NCBI RefSeq assembly: GCF_000875775.1
Contig: NZ_CP010868.1
Location: 682,001 to 746,000 of the forward strand
Direction of reading: 5' to 3'
Source: Nitrosopumilus piranensis
Lineage (GTDB): Archaea; Thermoproteota; Nitrososphaeria; Nitrososphaerales; Nitrosopumilaceae
DNA: 64,000 nucleotides
Position 1 is the stretch's first letter, and every line of letters begins with the position of its first letter. This document shows positions 51,810-60,922 of this stretch, piece by piece. The notes under the pieces are model-generated. The model had not been told where the DNA came from, did no database searches, and was given only the letters and a program-made list of their open reading frames with translations. Both the position numbers and the translations under genes were made by a program.

Positions 51810-51899
51810 ATGACTTTTGTGGATAACTCAAAAATTGCAATTATTGGGGGATTCATTATAGTTGTTGTTCTTTCAATTACTGTTGTTTTATTCAGATAA
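51810..51899 (+). CDS. Possible 29-residue single-helix membrane micro-protein
   Basis: ATG at 51810 codes MTFVDNSKIAIIGGFIIVVV followed by LSITVVLFR: one transmembrane helix with a hydrophilic N-terminus. It ends one base before the convergent TlpA-like gene. A TTAATACTTTTTA stretch upstream could carry the promoter. No family recognised; similar mini membrane proteins occur often in thaumarchaea. Confidence 0.42.
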   Translation: MTFVDNSKIAIIGGFIIVVVLSITVVLFR

Positions 51900-51900
51900 T

Positions 51901-52566
51901 CTAATCTTCTCTAAGTAACTTTTGAATCATTGATTCTGTTTGCCCGACTTGTCCAAATGAAACATCTCTGAGAATTCCTTTTCTATCCACTAAAATGGTA
52001 GAAGGTGTTCCTTGTAGTGCAAATTTCTCAAAGGTCTCAGCAGAATATTCTTTTGATTTCATATAGTCTTTGACTCTTTGAATTATTTGATTTTTGTATT
52101 CTTCAGGTTGCGAATCAAACTCTGGAATCTGTGGATAAATAAACTGCATAATTTTTTCTTGACTTATTTCACCTGTTGTCTTTACCAAATTATCCATTGC
52201 TAAAGGAAATGGAATTTTGTATGGTAGCTTGTTTCCCTCTTGTAATTGACCACTCATTTGAAATGCGCTTCTAGTTTCCCCTATTATCTCTCCGGTCTCT
52301 GCAAGCATCTTCAAATTATCCAGAGTGTTTTTATCAAAATCTTCAAAGGCAGTTGCAATTCCAATCACTCTAACACCTTCGTCTTTGTACTTGTTGTAAA
52401 TCTCAATTGCTTCAGGTAGTGCATGCATAAAACATCCAGGACAATTTACTTGAAATACCTCAACTAAAACAATGTGGTCTTTTTCTTGGTCAAAATTTGT
52501 TGGTGCTCCTTGTACCCATTCTGATACTCCAAAATTTGGTGCTTTTTGACCAATTACAGCGCTCAT
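51901..52566 (-). CDS. Thioredoxin-fold redox protein, TlpA/ResA-like
   Basis: 221 residues without a signal peptide. Active-site motif FQVNCPGCFMHALPEAIEIY near residue 36-55 gives CPGC, the CxxC of thioredoxin-fold reductases, and the following VRVIGIATAFEDF matches AhpC/TlpA. A TPSTILVDRKGILRDVSFGQ stretch (cis-Pro TPST) follows near the C-terminus. The long insertion between these parts (residues about 75-165) is unusual for TlpA. It probably reduces disulfides or acts as a peroxiredoxin-like protein; partner unknown. The family is expanded in thaumarchaea. Confidence 0.85.
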   Translation of the reverse strand: MSAVIGQKAPNFGVSEWVQGAPTNFDQEKDHIVLVEVFQVNCPGCFMHALPEAIEIYNKYKDEGVRVIGIATAFEDFDKNTLDNLKMLAETGEIIGETRSAFQMSGQLQEGNKLPYKIPFPLAMDNLVKTTGEISQEKIMQFIYPQIPEFDSQPEEYKNQIIQRVKDYMKSKEYSAETFEKFALQGTPSTILVDRKGILRDVSFGQVGQTESMIQKLLRED

Positions 52567-52663
52567 GAGACGTTATCGTATTTTTTCCATTAAATACATA
52601 CCTCAAGAAATTTTGAATTTTTCCTGATTAACTAAATATAGGAGCCAGAAATCTCAAAAAACG

Positions 52664-53152
52664 TTGCAAGTAGTTACTAATGATCGATTAACACTTTTTG
52701 CTGAAATGGAAAAAAAATATGAGCAAAAAGATACTGAATATTTTGTAAGCCTTTTAGATCATCCTGATTATGTAATACGAACAAGAGCTACATGTATCTT
52801 AGTTGATTTTGGTGGAGAAGACAAGGTACCATATATTGCCAAAGTTTTGAAAAATGATGATAATGAATTGGTAAGACATGAAGCTGCCTTCTCTCTAGGA
52901 CAGATGTGTTATTCTAGTTCAGTTGCACCTCTAACTGATGCAACTCTAAATGATCCAAGTCTGTTTGTAAGACACGAGGCTGCAATAGCATTAGGTGTTG
53001 TTGGAAATAAAGATGCAAAAGATGCCCTAGAAAAGGCATTAAATGATCCAGAAAAACCAGTCGTCGAATCTGCAGTTGTAGCATTATCTAATATTGAATT
53101 TATGGAAAAGTTAAGTAAGAACGAAAAGTTTGCAAAGTTAACAGGTGGATGA
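52664..53152 (+). CDS. HEAT/PBS-lyase-type repeat protein
   Basis: 162 residues made of about four HEAT-like repeats, for example [60 protein letters not shown] and [24 protein letters not shown] in repeats 2 and 3 is the conserved helix-start. In archaea such proteins resemble deoxyhypusine hydroxylase-like or phycocyanobilin-lyase-like adaptors; here the iron-binding His-Glu pairs of deoxyhypusine hydroxylase (HE motifs) are in part present (two HE in RHEAA), so that activity is a possibility, not shown. TTG start. It is followed at once by the Kazal-cupredoxin gene. Confidence 0.75.
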   Translation: MQVVTNDRLTLFAEMEKKYEQKDTEYFVSLLDHPDYVIRTRATCILVDFGGEDKVPYIAKVLKNDDNELVRHEAAFSLGQMCYSSSVAPLTDATLNDPSLFVRHEAAIALGVVGNKDAKDALEKALNDPEKPVVESAVVALSNIEFMEKLSKNEKFAKLTGG

Positions 53153-53153
53153 G

Positions 53154-54185
53154 ATGAATTTTTCTTATGGAATTATAGCTGTAGTTGGGGTTCTTGTAGC
53201 AATATCTCTTGGATTTATTGCAATGTCTCCAGATCAAATTATTCAGCCAAGAATAGTCGAAGACAAACCCACTATCTGCACCATGGAATGGGCTCCTGTT
53301 TGTGGTATTGATGGTGAGACTTATGGTAACCTCTGTATGTTGAATGCAGCTGGTGTAAAATTAGTTCATAAAGGCGAATGCAGCGTTGATGATCCTATAG
53401 TCAAACCTAGAGTTGAACCTAAACCCGAACCTGTTATGGAATCTAAAACAGAGCCAAAACCTGTAACATCAGCAGTTCCCGCATCTCCTCAAACTCATAT
53501 TGTTGAAACTGCACAAGGTTCAGGAGGTCCAGGATGTGAGGAGACTAACGAATGTTATTTACCATATTCTATAGAAATTTTTGTTGGTGATACTGTCCAA
53601 TGGGATAATGTTGATACTGCAGCTCACACTGTAACAAGTGGCACTATCCAAGATGGTGCTTCTGGAATGTTTGATTCAAGTTTGTTTATGGCAGGTGGTT
53701 CTTTTGACTTTACATTTAATGAAGCAGGAGCTTTTGATTATTTCTGTATGGTTCATCCTTGGATGACAGGTCAAGTAATTGTTTATGAAGCAAAAGAAAT
53801 GGTAGTATTTGAAGAACCAACAGACGAACCAGTAATGATGGAACCAGAACCATTACCTGAACCAGAACCTCAATCTGAATCACCAATGTCCCTAACAATT
53901 TCAACTCCTGATGGAGTAGGAGTTCCTGGATGTGAAGATACTAACGAATGCTACTTGCCTTATGAGGTAACTGTAGCTGTTGGTACGACAGTTACTTGGA
54001 GTAATGATGATACTGCAGCTCATACCGTAACAAGTGGTAATGTGAATTCAGGACCAACAGGTGTATTTGATTCAGGATTGTTTATGTCTGGTGCAACTTT
54101 TGACTTTACATTTAATGAAGCAGGAGCTTTTGATTATTTCTGTATGGTTCATCCTTGGATGACTGGAATAGTTCACGTAAAGTAA
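53154..54185 (+). CDS. Membrane-anchored Kazal-like plus double cupredoxin protein
   Basis: 343 residues. N-terminal anchor ([20 protein letters not shown]), a Kazal-type segment with C42, C50, C61 and C76 ([17 protein letters not shown]), a Pro/Glu linker, and two cupredoxin domains. Each domain starts PGCE(E/D)TNECYLPY and has first His in [10 protein letters not shown] and the Cys-His-Met loop [11 protein letters not shown], so both copper sites look complete. Kazal domains inhibit serine proteases; fusion to electron carriers is unusual. ATG at 53154 is favoured over GTG at 53145. Possible pseudo-periplasmic electron carrier. Confidence 0.85.
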   Translation: MNFSYGIIAVVGVLVAISLGFIAMSPDQIIQPRIVEDKPTICTMEWAPVCGIDGETYGNLCMLNAAGVKLVHKGECSVDDPIVKPRVEPKPEPVMESKTEPKPVTSAVPASPQTHIVETAQGSGGPGCEETNECYLPYSIEIFVGDTVQWDNVDTAAHTVTSGTIQDGASGMFDSSLFMAGGSFDFTFNEAGAFDYFCMVHPWMTGQVIVYEAKEMVVFEEPTDEPVMMEPEPLPEPEPQSESPMSLTISTPDGVGVPGCEDTNECYLPYEVTVAVGTTVTWSNDDTAAHTVTSGNVNSGPTGVFDSGLFMSGATFDFTFNEAGAFDYFCMVHPWMTGIVHVK

Positions 54186-54199
54186 TTTCTGAAATTAAC

Positions 54200-56281
54200 T
54201 CAATTTAACAATGCCACTTTACTTCCTTCTGTAGATGATTCAAACTTGTAAATTTGTTCTACTGTAGAGTCTTCAAAAATTTCTGCGTCATGTGTAATTA
54301 TGATAAATTGCATAGGTGTCTCAGAATTTGAAATATTTGATAACTGAGATAGCACTCCTACCAAGGATTTCTTTCTTTCTGCATCTAGATGTGTTGTAGG
54401 CTCATCTAGTATCATCAAGTTGAGATTTGATGCACCAAGTAGACTCGCCATGCCCAATCTTAAGGCTAATGCCACGCTAACTTTTTCACCGCCACTTAAT
54501 GACTCTAAATCTAGTTCTTCTGTTTTTGAATTACAAATAATTGAAATGTCTCTAGCTTTTTCTGTCAATTGGATTCTCTGAATTTTTGTGTTAAGTACTG
54601 CTAGATATTCTGATGCTTTGACTGAAATTGCATTTAATGCCCATGATCTTAGGCTTGTAGCAACAGGACCGTCTCTGCTAAAAATATTATTTTGAATTTG
54701 ATCAAGATTTGTTACATATTCTTTAACAATCTTCAATTCTGTAATTGCGTTTTCAATAACTATGATCTGTTCCTTTCCTTTTGATATTTTCTCTAATATT
54801 GCCCCTATTTGTTGGTCAATACTTGATAATTCCATCTGTTTTTGATTAACTAATTTTTTCAAATCCAAAAATTCTTGCTCATCAAAACCCCTAGTCTCTG
54901 ATTCTAATTTTGAAATGTTTTCAAAAATTGTTTTTGCATGAGAATCAATTTGTGAGATTTCAACTAAATTACCGTTACTTAGTGCTGGAATTTTTTGTAT
55001 GTTTTGCTTTTTTGTTTCCATCTCTTCTTGAATTTTTTCTAATTGGTTTTTTGATGTAATGGAATGTGCTCTAAGTGTTGCCTCGGCATCTCTTGCAGCT
55101 TGTAGTTTTTCCGAAAAGTCTCTTCTTTTTTGATTATACATTTGATGTTCTTTTTCTTTTTGAATAATTTGTTCCTCTAAAGAGGATAATTCCTGTTTTA
55201 GGTGTTCTTCTTGGAATAATGGATTTAATTTTTCTACACTGGAATCACAAACTGGGCATTTGTTATTTTTTAATTGGAGTTTTGATGCAAGAAGTTGTTT
55301 TTCTTTAAGAGATGCAGTCAGGCTTTTCATCTCTTGAATTTTTTTTAATGTATCCTCAACTGCTTGCTCTATTTTTTGAATTTTAGATTCTAAATCCTCT
55401 TTTAGGCTTGCAGACTCAAAACATGCCTCACAATCTCGTATTTTACGCTCTTTTTCATTAATTTCTGACTGAATTTCATGAATTGCATTCTTTGCATATT
55501 CTACCAGTTCTTTTTTCCTTAATTCTAGTTGATTGATTTTGTCAATTTTTGGCGCTTCAATTTCAACTTTCTCTCTCAGGTTTTTAACTCCTATTTGTAA
55601 TGTCTCTTGTTTTGCTTGTAATTGGTTTTTCTGTGGTTCTGACTCTGAAATTTCTTTTTGGTATCTCTCTAAATCTCTTGATAAAATTTCAATATGTGTA
55701 TCATCATATCCAATTTTTTCCCTAATGTTTTGACGAAATTTCTTGTTTACTGCTTTCATTGACTCTGATGCAACATCAAGTTTGTCAATACCTATTATTG
55801 CGTTAAGCAACTCTTTGAATTCTTTTGGTTTTGCATTGATAATTGCATTAAGTTCACCTTGTTGAACAATTGATGCCACTTTTAATTTCTCAAAATCAAG
55901 ACCGATTGCTTTTTCAACCTCATGAGTCATTGATTCTCCAAATTGTTTTCTTTCTCCTGCTGCTATCTCTACTCTTTTATCATTAATAATCTCAGTAAAT
56001 TTTGCTGAAAGAGTACCTTTACTATCAATTTTTCTTGCAGCTTCAAAACTTCTTCCATTCACTGAAAAATTTATTTTTGCAAATCCCTGGTTTGAACCTC
56101 GTTTGATTAATCCTTTGTTTGATTTTCTTGTATGTTGACCAAACAACGCAAATGTTATTGCGTCGATGATACTTGACTTTCCTGCACCATTATGACCTAC
56201 AAAAACTGTAACTCCATTATCAAAATCTAATTTTGTTTCTGAATGAGCTAAAAATTCCCCCAATTCAATTGATGTGATCAT
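54200..56281 (-). CDS. rad50: Rad50 DNA repair ATPase (short coiled coil)
   Basis: 693 residues, shorter than the 880-residue euryarchaeal type. ABC-ATPase N half with Walker A GHNGAGKSS (29-37), coiled coils, zinc hook CPVC at 342-345, and the C half with signature LSGGEKVSVALALRLG and Walker B LNLMILDEPTTHLD. With Mre11 it holds and processes DNA ends for homologous recombination. Extra CEAC at 284-287 lies in the first coil. Its start overlaps the mre11 stop by four bases; it is the last gene of the nurA-herA-mre11-rad50 operon. Confidence 0.95.
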   Translation of the reverse strand: MITSIELGEFLAHSETKLDFDNGVTVFVGHNGAGKSSIIDAITFALFGQHTRKSNKGLIKRGSNQGFAKINFSVNGRSFEAARKIDSKGTLSAKFTEIINDKRVEIAAGERKQFGESMTHEVEKAIGLDFEKLKVASIVQQGELNAIINAKPKEFKELLNAIIGIDKLDVASESMKAVNKKFRQNIREKIGYDDTHIEILSRDLERYQKEISESEPQKNQLQAKQETLQIGVKNLREKVEIEAPKIDKINQLELRKKELVEYAKNAIHEIQSEINEKERKIRDCEACFESASLKEDLESKIQKIEQAVEDTLKKIQEMKSLTASLKEKQLLASKLQLKNNKCPVCDSSVEKLNPLFQEEHLKQELSSLEEQIIQKEKEHQMYNQKRRDFSEKLQAARDAEATLRAHSITSKNQLEKIQEEMETKKQNIQKIPALSNGNLVEISQIDSHAKTIFENISKLESETRGFDEQEFLDLKKLVNQKQMELSSIDQQIGAILEKISKGKEQIIVIENAITELKIVKEYVTNLDQIQNNIFSRDGPVATSLRSWALNAISVKASEYLAVLNTKIQRIQLTEKARDISIICNSKTEELDLESLSGGEKVSVALALRLGMASLLGASNLNLMILDEPTTHLDAERKKSLVGVLSQLSNISNSETPMQFIIITHDAEIFEDSTVEQIYKFESSTEGSKVALLN

Positions 56282-57420
56282 TGTTTTTTCTCCTTTTTGA
56301 ATTTCTCAAAATTTTCAATTATTATTTGTGATGCTTCCTGAATCTCCCCTACTGATAGTGCTGGAAGAAGCTCTTTGATTGCAAAACTAGCAGATTTCTC
56401 TGAGCCAAGAACGTCAACTGAAAGTCTGAACATCTCATCATCAATCACATTTGGTCTGTCTAGAAAAACTGAAGAATCTGAAACTTTCTTTGTACTAATT
56501 CTCCAAAAACACCTCAAAACCATGGAATTTAGCCTTGAAATTTGTGTCTGAATGTGGTCTGTCTCTACCTTTTCTCCCTGAATATTTACCTCTATGATGG
56601 GCTTTTTTCTCAAATCTGTAATTTTTTCAGAAATTTCATCTATGATTTTTGGCAATTCTTGATACTGTGCTTTAAACGAAAATTGTGGTCTTGTGTCAAG
56701 TTCTATCCAATTTGGGATTGCTTCTTTTCCTGAAATGTCTACTTCAAAAAACCCTTTCTTTGCTTCTTTGATTCCTTCACTAGTTGTTAATTCAATTGAA
56801 CCTGGATATGCAATTGGTCCATTCAGATGATTAAATTTTTTAATGTCAGTATCATGAAGATGACCCATTGCATAATATGTAAAATTTTTTGGGAGATCTG
56901 TTGATTGTAATTCTCCTGCAAATTTGTTAAACTCTGTTATTCCTTGATGTAACACCAAAATTTTATGACCTGAAAAGTTTTGTGCCCCTCTATCAACTTC
57001 GGTAAACTTTTCTTCATATTGTGGAATCTCAGTCTTTCTAATTTTGTCAAATCCTGCAAGAAGCACTCCTTTGTATTCAATAGGTTTTCCTTGGCCAATG
57101 TATTTTGAGAATTCTAAATTATGATAAACGTATGGAATTGGTGTTGTTCTAATTCTACTAATGTCATGTTCTCCTAGAATAAAAAACGAATCAATATTGT
57201 TTTGTTTTAGTCGTTTTAGTCCATTTCCCATCTGAACAATTGCTGTTCCATTTGGATTTGGTACATGAAAAATATCTCCTGCAAAAATAACAAAATCCAT
57301 ATGGTCTTTAATTGATGTGTCGATTGATTGATTAAACACATCATAAACATCTTGTGCACGTTCTTCTGAACCATATTGTACTAATCCTAAATGTGTGTCT
57401 GAAATATGAGAAAATTGCAT
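56278..57420 (-). CDS. mre11: Mre11 nuclease
   Basis: 380 residues from the ATG at 57420. Phosphoesterase motifs in order: SDTHLG (near residue 9), FAGDIFH, LGEHDISR (GNHD variant), LHQGITEF and MGHLHDTD, the residues that bind two Mn ions. It makes 3'-5' exonuclease and endonuclease cuts at DNA ends with Rad50. The frame is open upstream to 57501, but that part lies in the herA gene. The ATG shares one base with the herA stop (TAATG). In the repair operon with nurA, herA and rad50. Confidence 0.95.
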   Translation of the reverse strand: MQFSHISDTHLGLVQYGSEERAQDVYDVFNQSIDTSIKDHMDFVIFAGDIFHVPNPNGTAIVQMGNGLKRLKQNNIDSFFILGEHDISRIRTTPIPYVYHNLEFSKYIGQGKPIEYKGVLLAGFDKIRKTEIPQYEEKFTEVDRGAQNFSGHKILVLHQGITEFNKFAGELQSTDLPKNFTYYAMGHLHDTDIKKFNHLNGPIAYPGSIELTTSEGIKEAKKGFFEVDISGKEAIPNWIELDTRPQFSFKAQYQELPKIIDEISEKITDLRKKPIIEVNIQGEKVETDHIQTQISRLNSMVLRCFWRISTKKVSDSSVFLDRPNVIDDEMFRLSVDVLGSEKSASFAIKELLPALSVGEIQEASQIIIENFEKFKKEKKQ

Positions 57421-58952
57421 TAGTCTAACAACAAATCTTTTTGAACAAGTCCTTGTGTTGATTCCACTGCAACCTCTTTCATTTTTTCTGCATTGGCCCA
57501 TGCATTGACTGCACTTTGATCTGCCCCCATAATCTTCTCTTTGACTTCTTCAACATGTACAAGTGATGGCAAATTTGTCCATTGTCCGACCAGAACTGCA
57601 TCTCCAACATTAAGTGACGTTAATTGGGCAATCAATTCACGGCTCGTTGATTCTGTTGCAGAGGCTATTTGGCGTTGATCGTCTTCTTGAATTATCTTCA
57701 TTATTGCAAATGAGCCCATTTGGCTTAGAACATTAAGGTCTACGCTTCTTGGTCTCTGAGATACAACTCCTAATCCTAGTCCAAACTTTCTTCCCTCCCT
57801 GGCAATTTTTGCTGCCCAATATTTTGCACTTGTATCATGATCCTTTGGAATGAAGACATGTGCTTCTTCTATTATTACAAAAATTGGTGAATTGAATTTG
57901 TAATTTCGCTCTCTCTTACTTTTGCCGTGTCTTGCAATACTTGCATCTTTTCTGTCTTTGAGTAATTGCTGCAAGTAAAATGCTACTGCAACATTTGCTT
58001 GTTTTTCTGATAGTTCTGAAATGTTTAAGATATTTGTACGTCCTTCTTTGATAAAACTAATGGGATCTCCCATGTCTGGATCTAAAATATCTTCAAATCT
58101 CCTTTGTGCTTCTTCAATAATATCCTGAACTCTATATGCAGACGTTCTGATTTCTTTGAGCTTTTTATCTTCTGAATTTACAATAAAATCTATCTCATTT
58201 TCTAATTTGCTCCAAAACTCTTTTGATTCTTTGACATGTTTTGTGAATGCCATTCTTAAGACTCGTTGTTGTACATTTGCACCATCTCTTATTTCTAAAA
58301 CTTCTGAGAGTTGGTCTGCATCAAGTAATCTTGGATTGATCTTTGCGTCTATCACGTTGATTCTTGGAATATTCAATGTTGTGTAATCATTATGATAATC
58401 AAAAATTATTACTGTCCCCTTTAATTTTGAAATTTGTTTTGTAACTAGTGATACAAGATTACTTTTACCCATTCCAGTCATTGCTAAAATTCCTAAGTGC
58501 CTTGAAACAATTTTATCCAAATTTACTTTGGCATCAATTGTTTTATTTCTCAAAAGATTTCCAATTTTTACCCAACCATCATTTTTTGGACTGAATATTT
58601 CTTCAAGATCTTGTTTGCTTGGTTGGGTGATTTCTGTGCCTGGAATTGGTGGTATTGCAGGTATGATTGATTGACCTTTTCTTAAATTTTCCAAAAATCC
58701 TAAAATTCCAATATGTGCAGTAAATGTTTTGTCTCTTTTGTTAATCTCTGCAATTTCTGTACTTTCAGATGCCTCATCAAAATTCTTGACATCTGCAAAT
58801 GCTGCACTAGAGACTGATGATTTCTCCACTAGTCCTAAAATTTCTCCTTCATCTGTTCCAATTTTGATATATTCTCCAACTGATAACGCTCTTTGAGTGA
58901 TTGCAGTTACAAATGTTGGTTTGGATTCTCCAACAACAAAACCTAGACTCAA
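57420..58952 (-). CDS. herA: HerA bipolar DNA translocase/helicase
   Basis: 510 residues. HAS-barrel N-terminus (VGESKPTFVTAITQRALSVG), then the FtsK-like motor: Walker A AMTGMGKSNLVSLV near residue 158, Walker B IFVIIEEAHVFIPKD near residue 350, and the arginine-finger-type LGLGVVSQRPRSVDLNVLSQ. A hexameric DNA pump that works with NurA to resect breaks and supply 3' ends. It overlaps nurA by four bases and mre11 by one. Length is normal. Confidence 0.95.
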   Translation of the reverse strand: MSLGFVVGESKPTFVTAITQRALSVGEYIKIGTDEGEILGLVEKSSVSSAAFADVKNFDEASESTEIAEINKRDKTFTAHIGILGFLENLRKGQSIIPAIPPIPGTEITQPSKQDLEEIFSPKNDGWVKIGNLLRNKTIDAKVNLDKIVSRHLGILAMTGMGKSNLVSLVTKQISKLKGTVIIFDYHNDYTTLNIPRINVIDAKINPRLLDADQLSEVLEIRDGANVQQRVLRMAFTKHVKESKEFWSKLENEIDFIVNSEDKKLKEIRTSAYRVQDIIEEAQRRFEDILDPDMGDPISFIKEGRTNILNISELSEKQANVAVAFYLQQLLKDRKDASIARHGKSKRERNYKFNSPIFVIIEEAHVFIPKDHDTSAKYWAAKIAREGRKFGLGLGVVSQRPRSVDLNVLSQMGSFAIMKIIQEDDQRQIASATESTSRELIAQLTSLNVGDAVLVGQWTNLPSLVHVEEVKEKIMGADQSAVNAWANAEKMKEVAVESTQGLVQKDLLLD

Positions 58953-59785
58953 CCTAATACCTCACGTGAACCGATCTCATTACTTAGTCCTAACAAACTA
59001 ACCATCTTCCCAAGTTCTTTATCAGATATTTTACAGTTATTATGTGCAAGCTTTAGTGCGTATGGGTATCCACCAATACTTGTTTTGTATAGTTTGTTCA
59101 TGATTGATTTTATCTCAGCTTCATCATGTTGTTCTCCAAGAAATTCTAATTTAATAATTGGAGTAGAATCACTTAATCTTACAAATGTAGATGATATTAC
59201 TTTGTCAGATCCATATTTTTTTTCTACAAATAACTTACTAAAACCAGAGCCATTTGTGACATGGTTATAATAAAAAATATCTCCTGCTAGAGAACCTAAT
59301 TTTTCAAATTGTTTTTTTGTGTTTGATGTTTTTGCAATGAAAATTACATTGTTCTTTTTTCTCATAGTCCTAACCACTTGTGCATCTAACGTTGATTGTC
59401 TGGTCATAAACTGAGAATGTAGAGAACCATCCATCAATACCAAATCAACTTGATCTACCGTTTTTTCACAAGCATCAATTTCCATCTTACTTGCAATTCT
59501 GGAAAGATCCGTATCTGAGCCTAGCCCTGACTCATGTAAATCTACTAACACCTCTCCATCTGCTTTGATGGAAACTGCAGTAGTTGCCCATAACTCAATT
59601 CCTTGAAATTTTGTATTGTTAAAACTTGAATCAATTCCTGCTGTAACAACCTCTTCTTTTACAGGCGTAAATTCTACCCAATTCTCTCTTGCTTTTTGTA
59701 AAATTTGCTCAAATTTTGGACCTTTTAGAATAGACAACATCTTGTCTCTGTTAATGATGGCATCTTTGTATACTGTATTGAGCAC
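58949..59785 (-). CDS. nurA: NurA 5'-3' nuclease
   Basis: 278 residues with RNase-H-like NurA features: catalytic Asp in TAGIDSSFNNTKFQG near residue 51, VDLVLMDGSLHSQFM with the second Asp, and the C-terminal TSIGGYPYALKLAHNN with the conserved Tyr and His. It trims DNA ends in complex with the HerA pump. GTG at 59785; ATTTTATTC (59804-59812 on the minus strand) is 23 bases upstream. First gene of the four-gene repair operon. Confidence 0.92.
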   Translation of the reverse strand: MLNTVYKDAIINRDKMLSILKGPKFEQILQKARENWVEFTPVKEEVVTAGIDSSFNNTKFQGIELWATTAVSIKADGEVLVDLHESGLGSDTDLSRIASKMEIDACEKTVDQVDLVLMDGSLHSQFMTRQSTLDAQVVRTMRKKNNVIFIAKTSNTKKQFEKLGSLAGDIFYYNHVTNGSGFSKLFVEKKYGSDKVISSTFVRLSDSTPIIKLEFLGEQHDEAEIKSIMNKLYKTSIGGYPYALKLAHNNCKISDKELGKMVSLLGLSNEIGSREVLG

Positions 59786-59850
59786 AACAATAGTTCGTTG
59801 ATTTGAATAAAATCTTTAGGTTATACTGAACTTTGACAAAACTGATCCAT

Positions 59851-60798
59851 CTATCCAATCCTTCCTTTGAAAATCACTTTCTCTTCTGTTCCAGAAGGTG
59901 TACTTCTGTCAATGTATCTTATCTCATATTTGTCCCCGATGTGAATTGTTTTTCCATCTATCTCTCTTGGGATCTTTATCTTCACCTCAAATGTACTTGT
60001 GTTTGGACCCGTCTCAATTAATGAACCAGAGTTTGCATCAAATTTTGGGTTTGCAAGTGTAGTTCTAATCCCGCCATCTCCTCTATACTCAAACAAACTA
60101 AGTGGAATCTTGTCTTCATCTTTAGAATCTCTGTTTGCATCTGGTTCATAGATTCTTAATGTAAACTCATGGCCAATCCTGTGGCCCCCTCCAGATGTTT
60201 CAACTTTTGCAAATGTCTTACTTAGTGTAATTGATTTTGTTACTACTCTTTTTTCACCTGCAGCATCTGTTTCATCTAAATATCGAATTAAAATAACATC
60301 ATCTTGACTGATAGGTTGTCCATTGATTGTATTTGGTAAATCTAATTTCAAATAAAACTTACCTGTATCTGTTCCAGTTTCAATCATAGTTTTTGGTCCC
60401 TGAATTGGAATGCCGTTAATTGTGAATTCAAAAAGCCCTTCAGTACTGATTGTATCTACTCCATTATGACTAGTATTTAGATCATCATCTGTAATGTAGA
60501 AATTTACCCTAGATCCTTGTGATGCAGGTATGGTTTCAATCTCTCTTTCCGCTTTTTCAAATTTCTGAATAATTTGTTTCCATCCTCTTTCTTCTAATCT
60601 CTCAGCAGAGGTTGGTTTTAGACATGCAGGCATCCCTGATGCCCTTAACATCAAAACAAAACCCTCCTCGCAAGTTATTTTTTCAGGCGAAATTCCAAAT
60701 TTGATTTGTTTTCTAGGCGATTCTATATCTGCAAACACTGGTTGAATCAAAATTAAAAGAAAAACAATACTTGCTCCAAAAACTTGAAATAAATTCAA
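59851..60798 (-). CDS. Exported surface protein with two S-layer-type beta domains
   Basis: 315 residues, TTG start. Signal peptide (VFGASIVFLLILIQPVFADI), then a module with two Cys, ITCEEGFVLMLRASGMPACL and the following KPTSAERLEERGW, which recurs at the start of thaumarchaeal exported proteins. After a helical linker come two similar beta domains: NFYITDDDLNTSHNGVDTIS and IETGTDTGKFYLKLDLP, repeated as LRIYEPDANRDSKDEDKIPL and IETGPNTSTFEVKIKIP. The (D/P)xDLNT.. and ETGxxTxxF motifs are like those of thaumarchaeal S-layer repeats. No membrane tail; it may bind the S-layer. Confidence 0.75.
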   Translation of the reverse strand: MNLFQVFGASIVFLLILIQPVFADIESPRKQIKFGISPEKITCEEGFVLMLRASGMPACLKPTSAERLEERGWKQIIQKFEKAEREIETIPASQGSRVNFYITDDDLNTSHNGVDTISTEGLFEFTINGIPIQGPKTMIETGTDTGKFYLKLDLPNTINGQPISQDDVILIRYLDETDAAGEKRVVTKSITLSKTFAKVETSGGGHRIGHEFTLRIYEPDANRDSKDEDKIPLSLFEYRGDGGIRTTLANPKFDANSGSLIETGPNTSTFEVKIKIPREIDGKTIHIGDKYEIRYIDRSTPSGTEEKVIFKGRIG

Positions 60799-60922
60799 TG
60801 ATAATTTTTAGATTCTTTAACATAAATAATTTGATAATAAATTATCATTGTTAATATCAACTCAGAAAATCAATGACGAAAATTTAGAAATTAATTATAT
60901 TCTATGACATGTTGACTCCATT

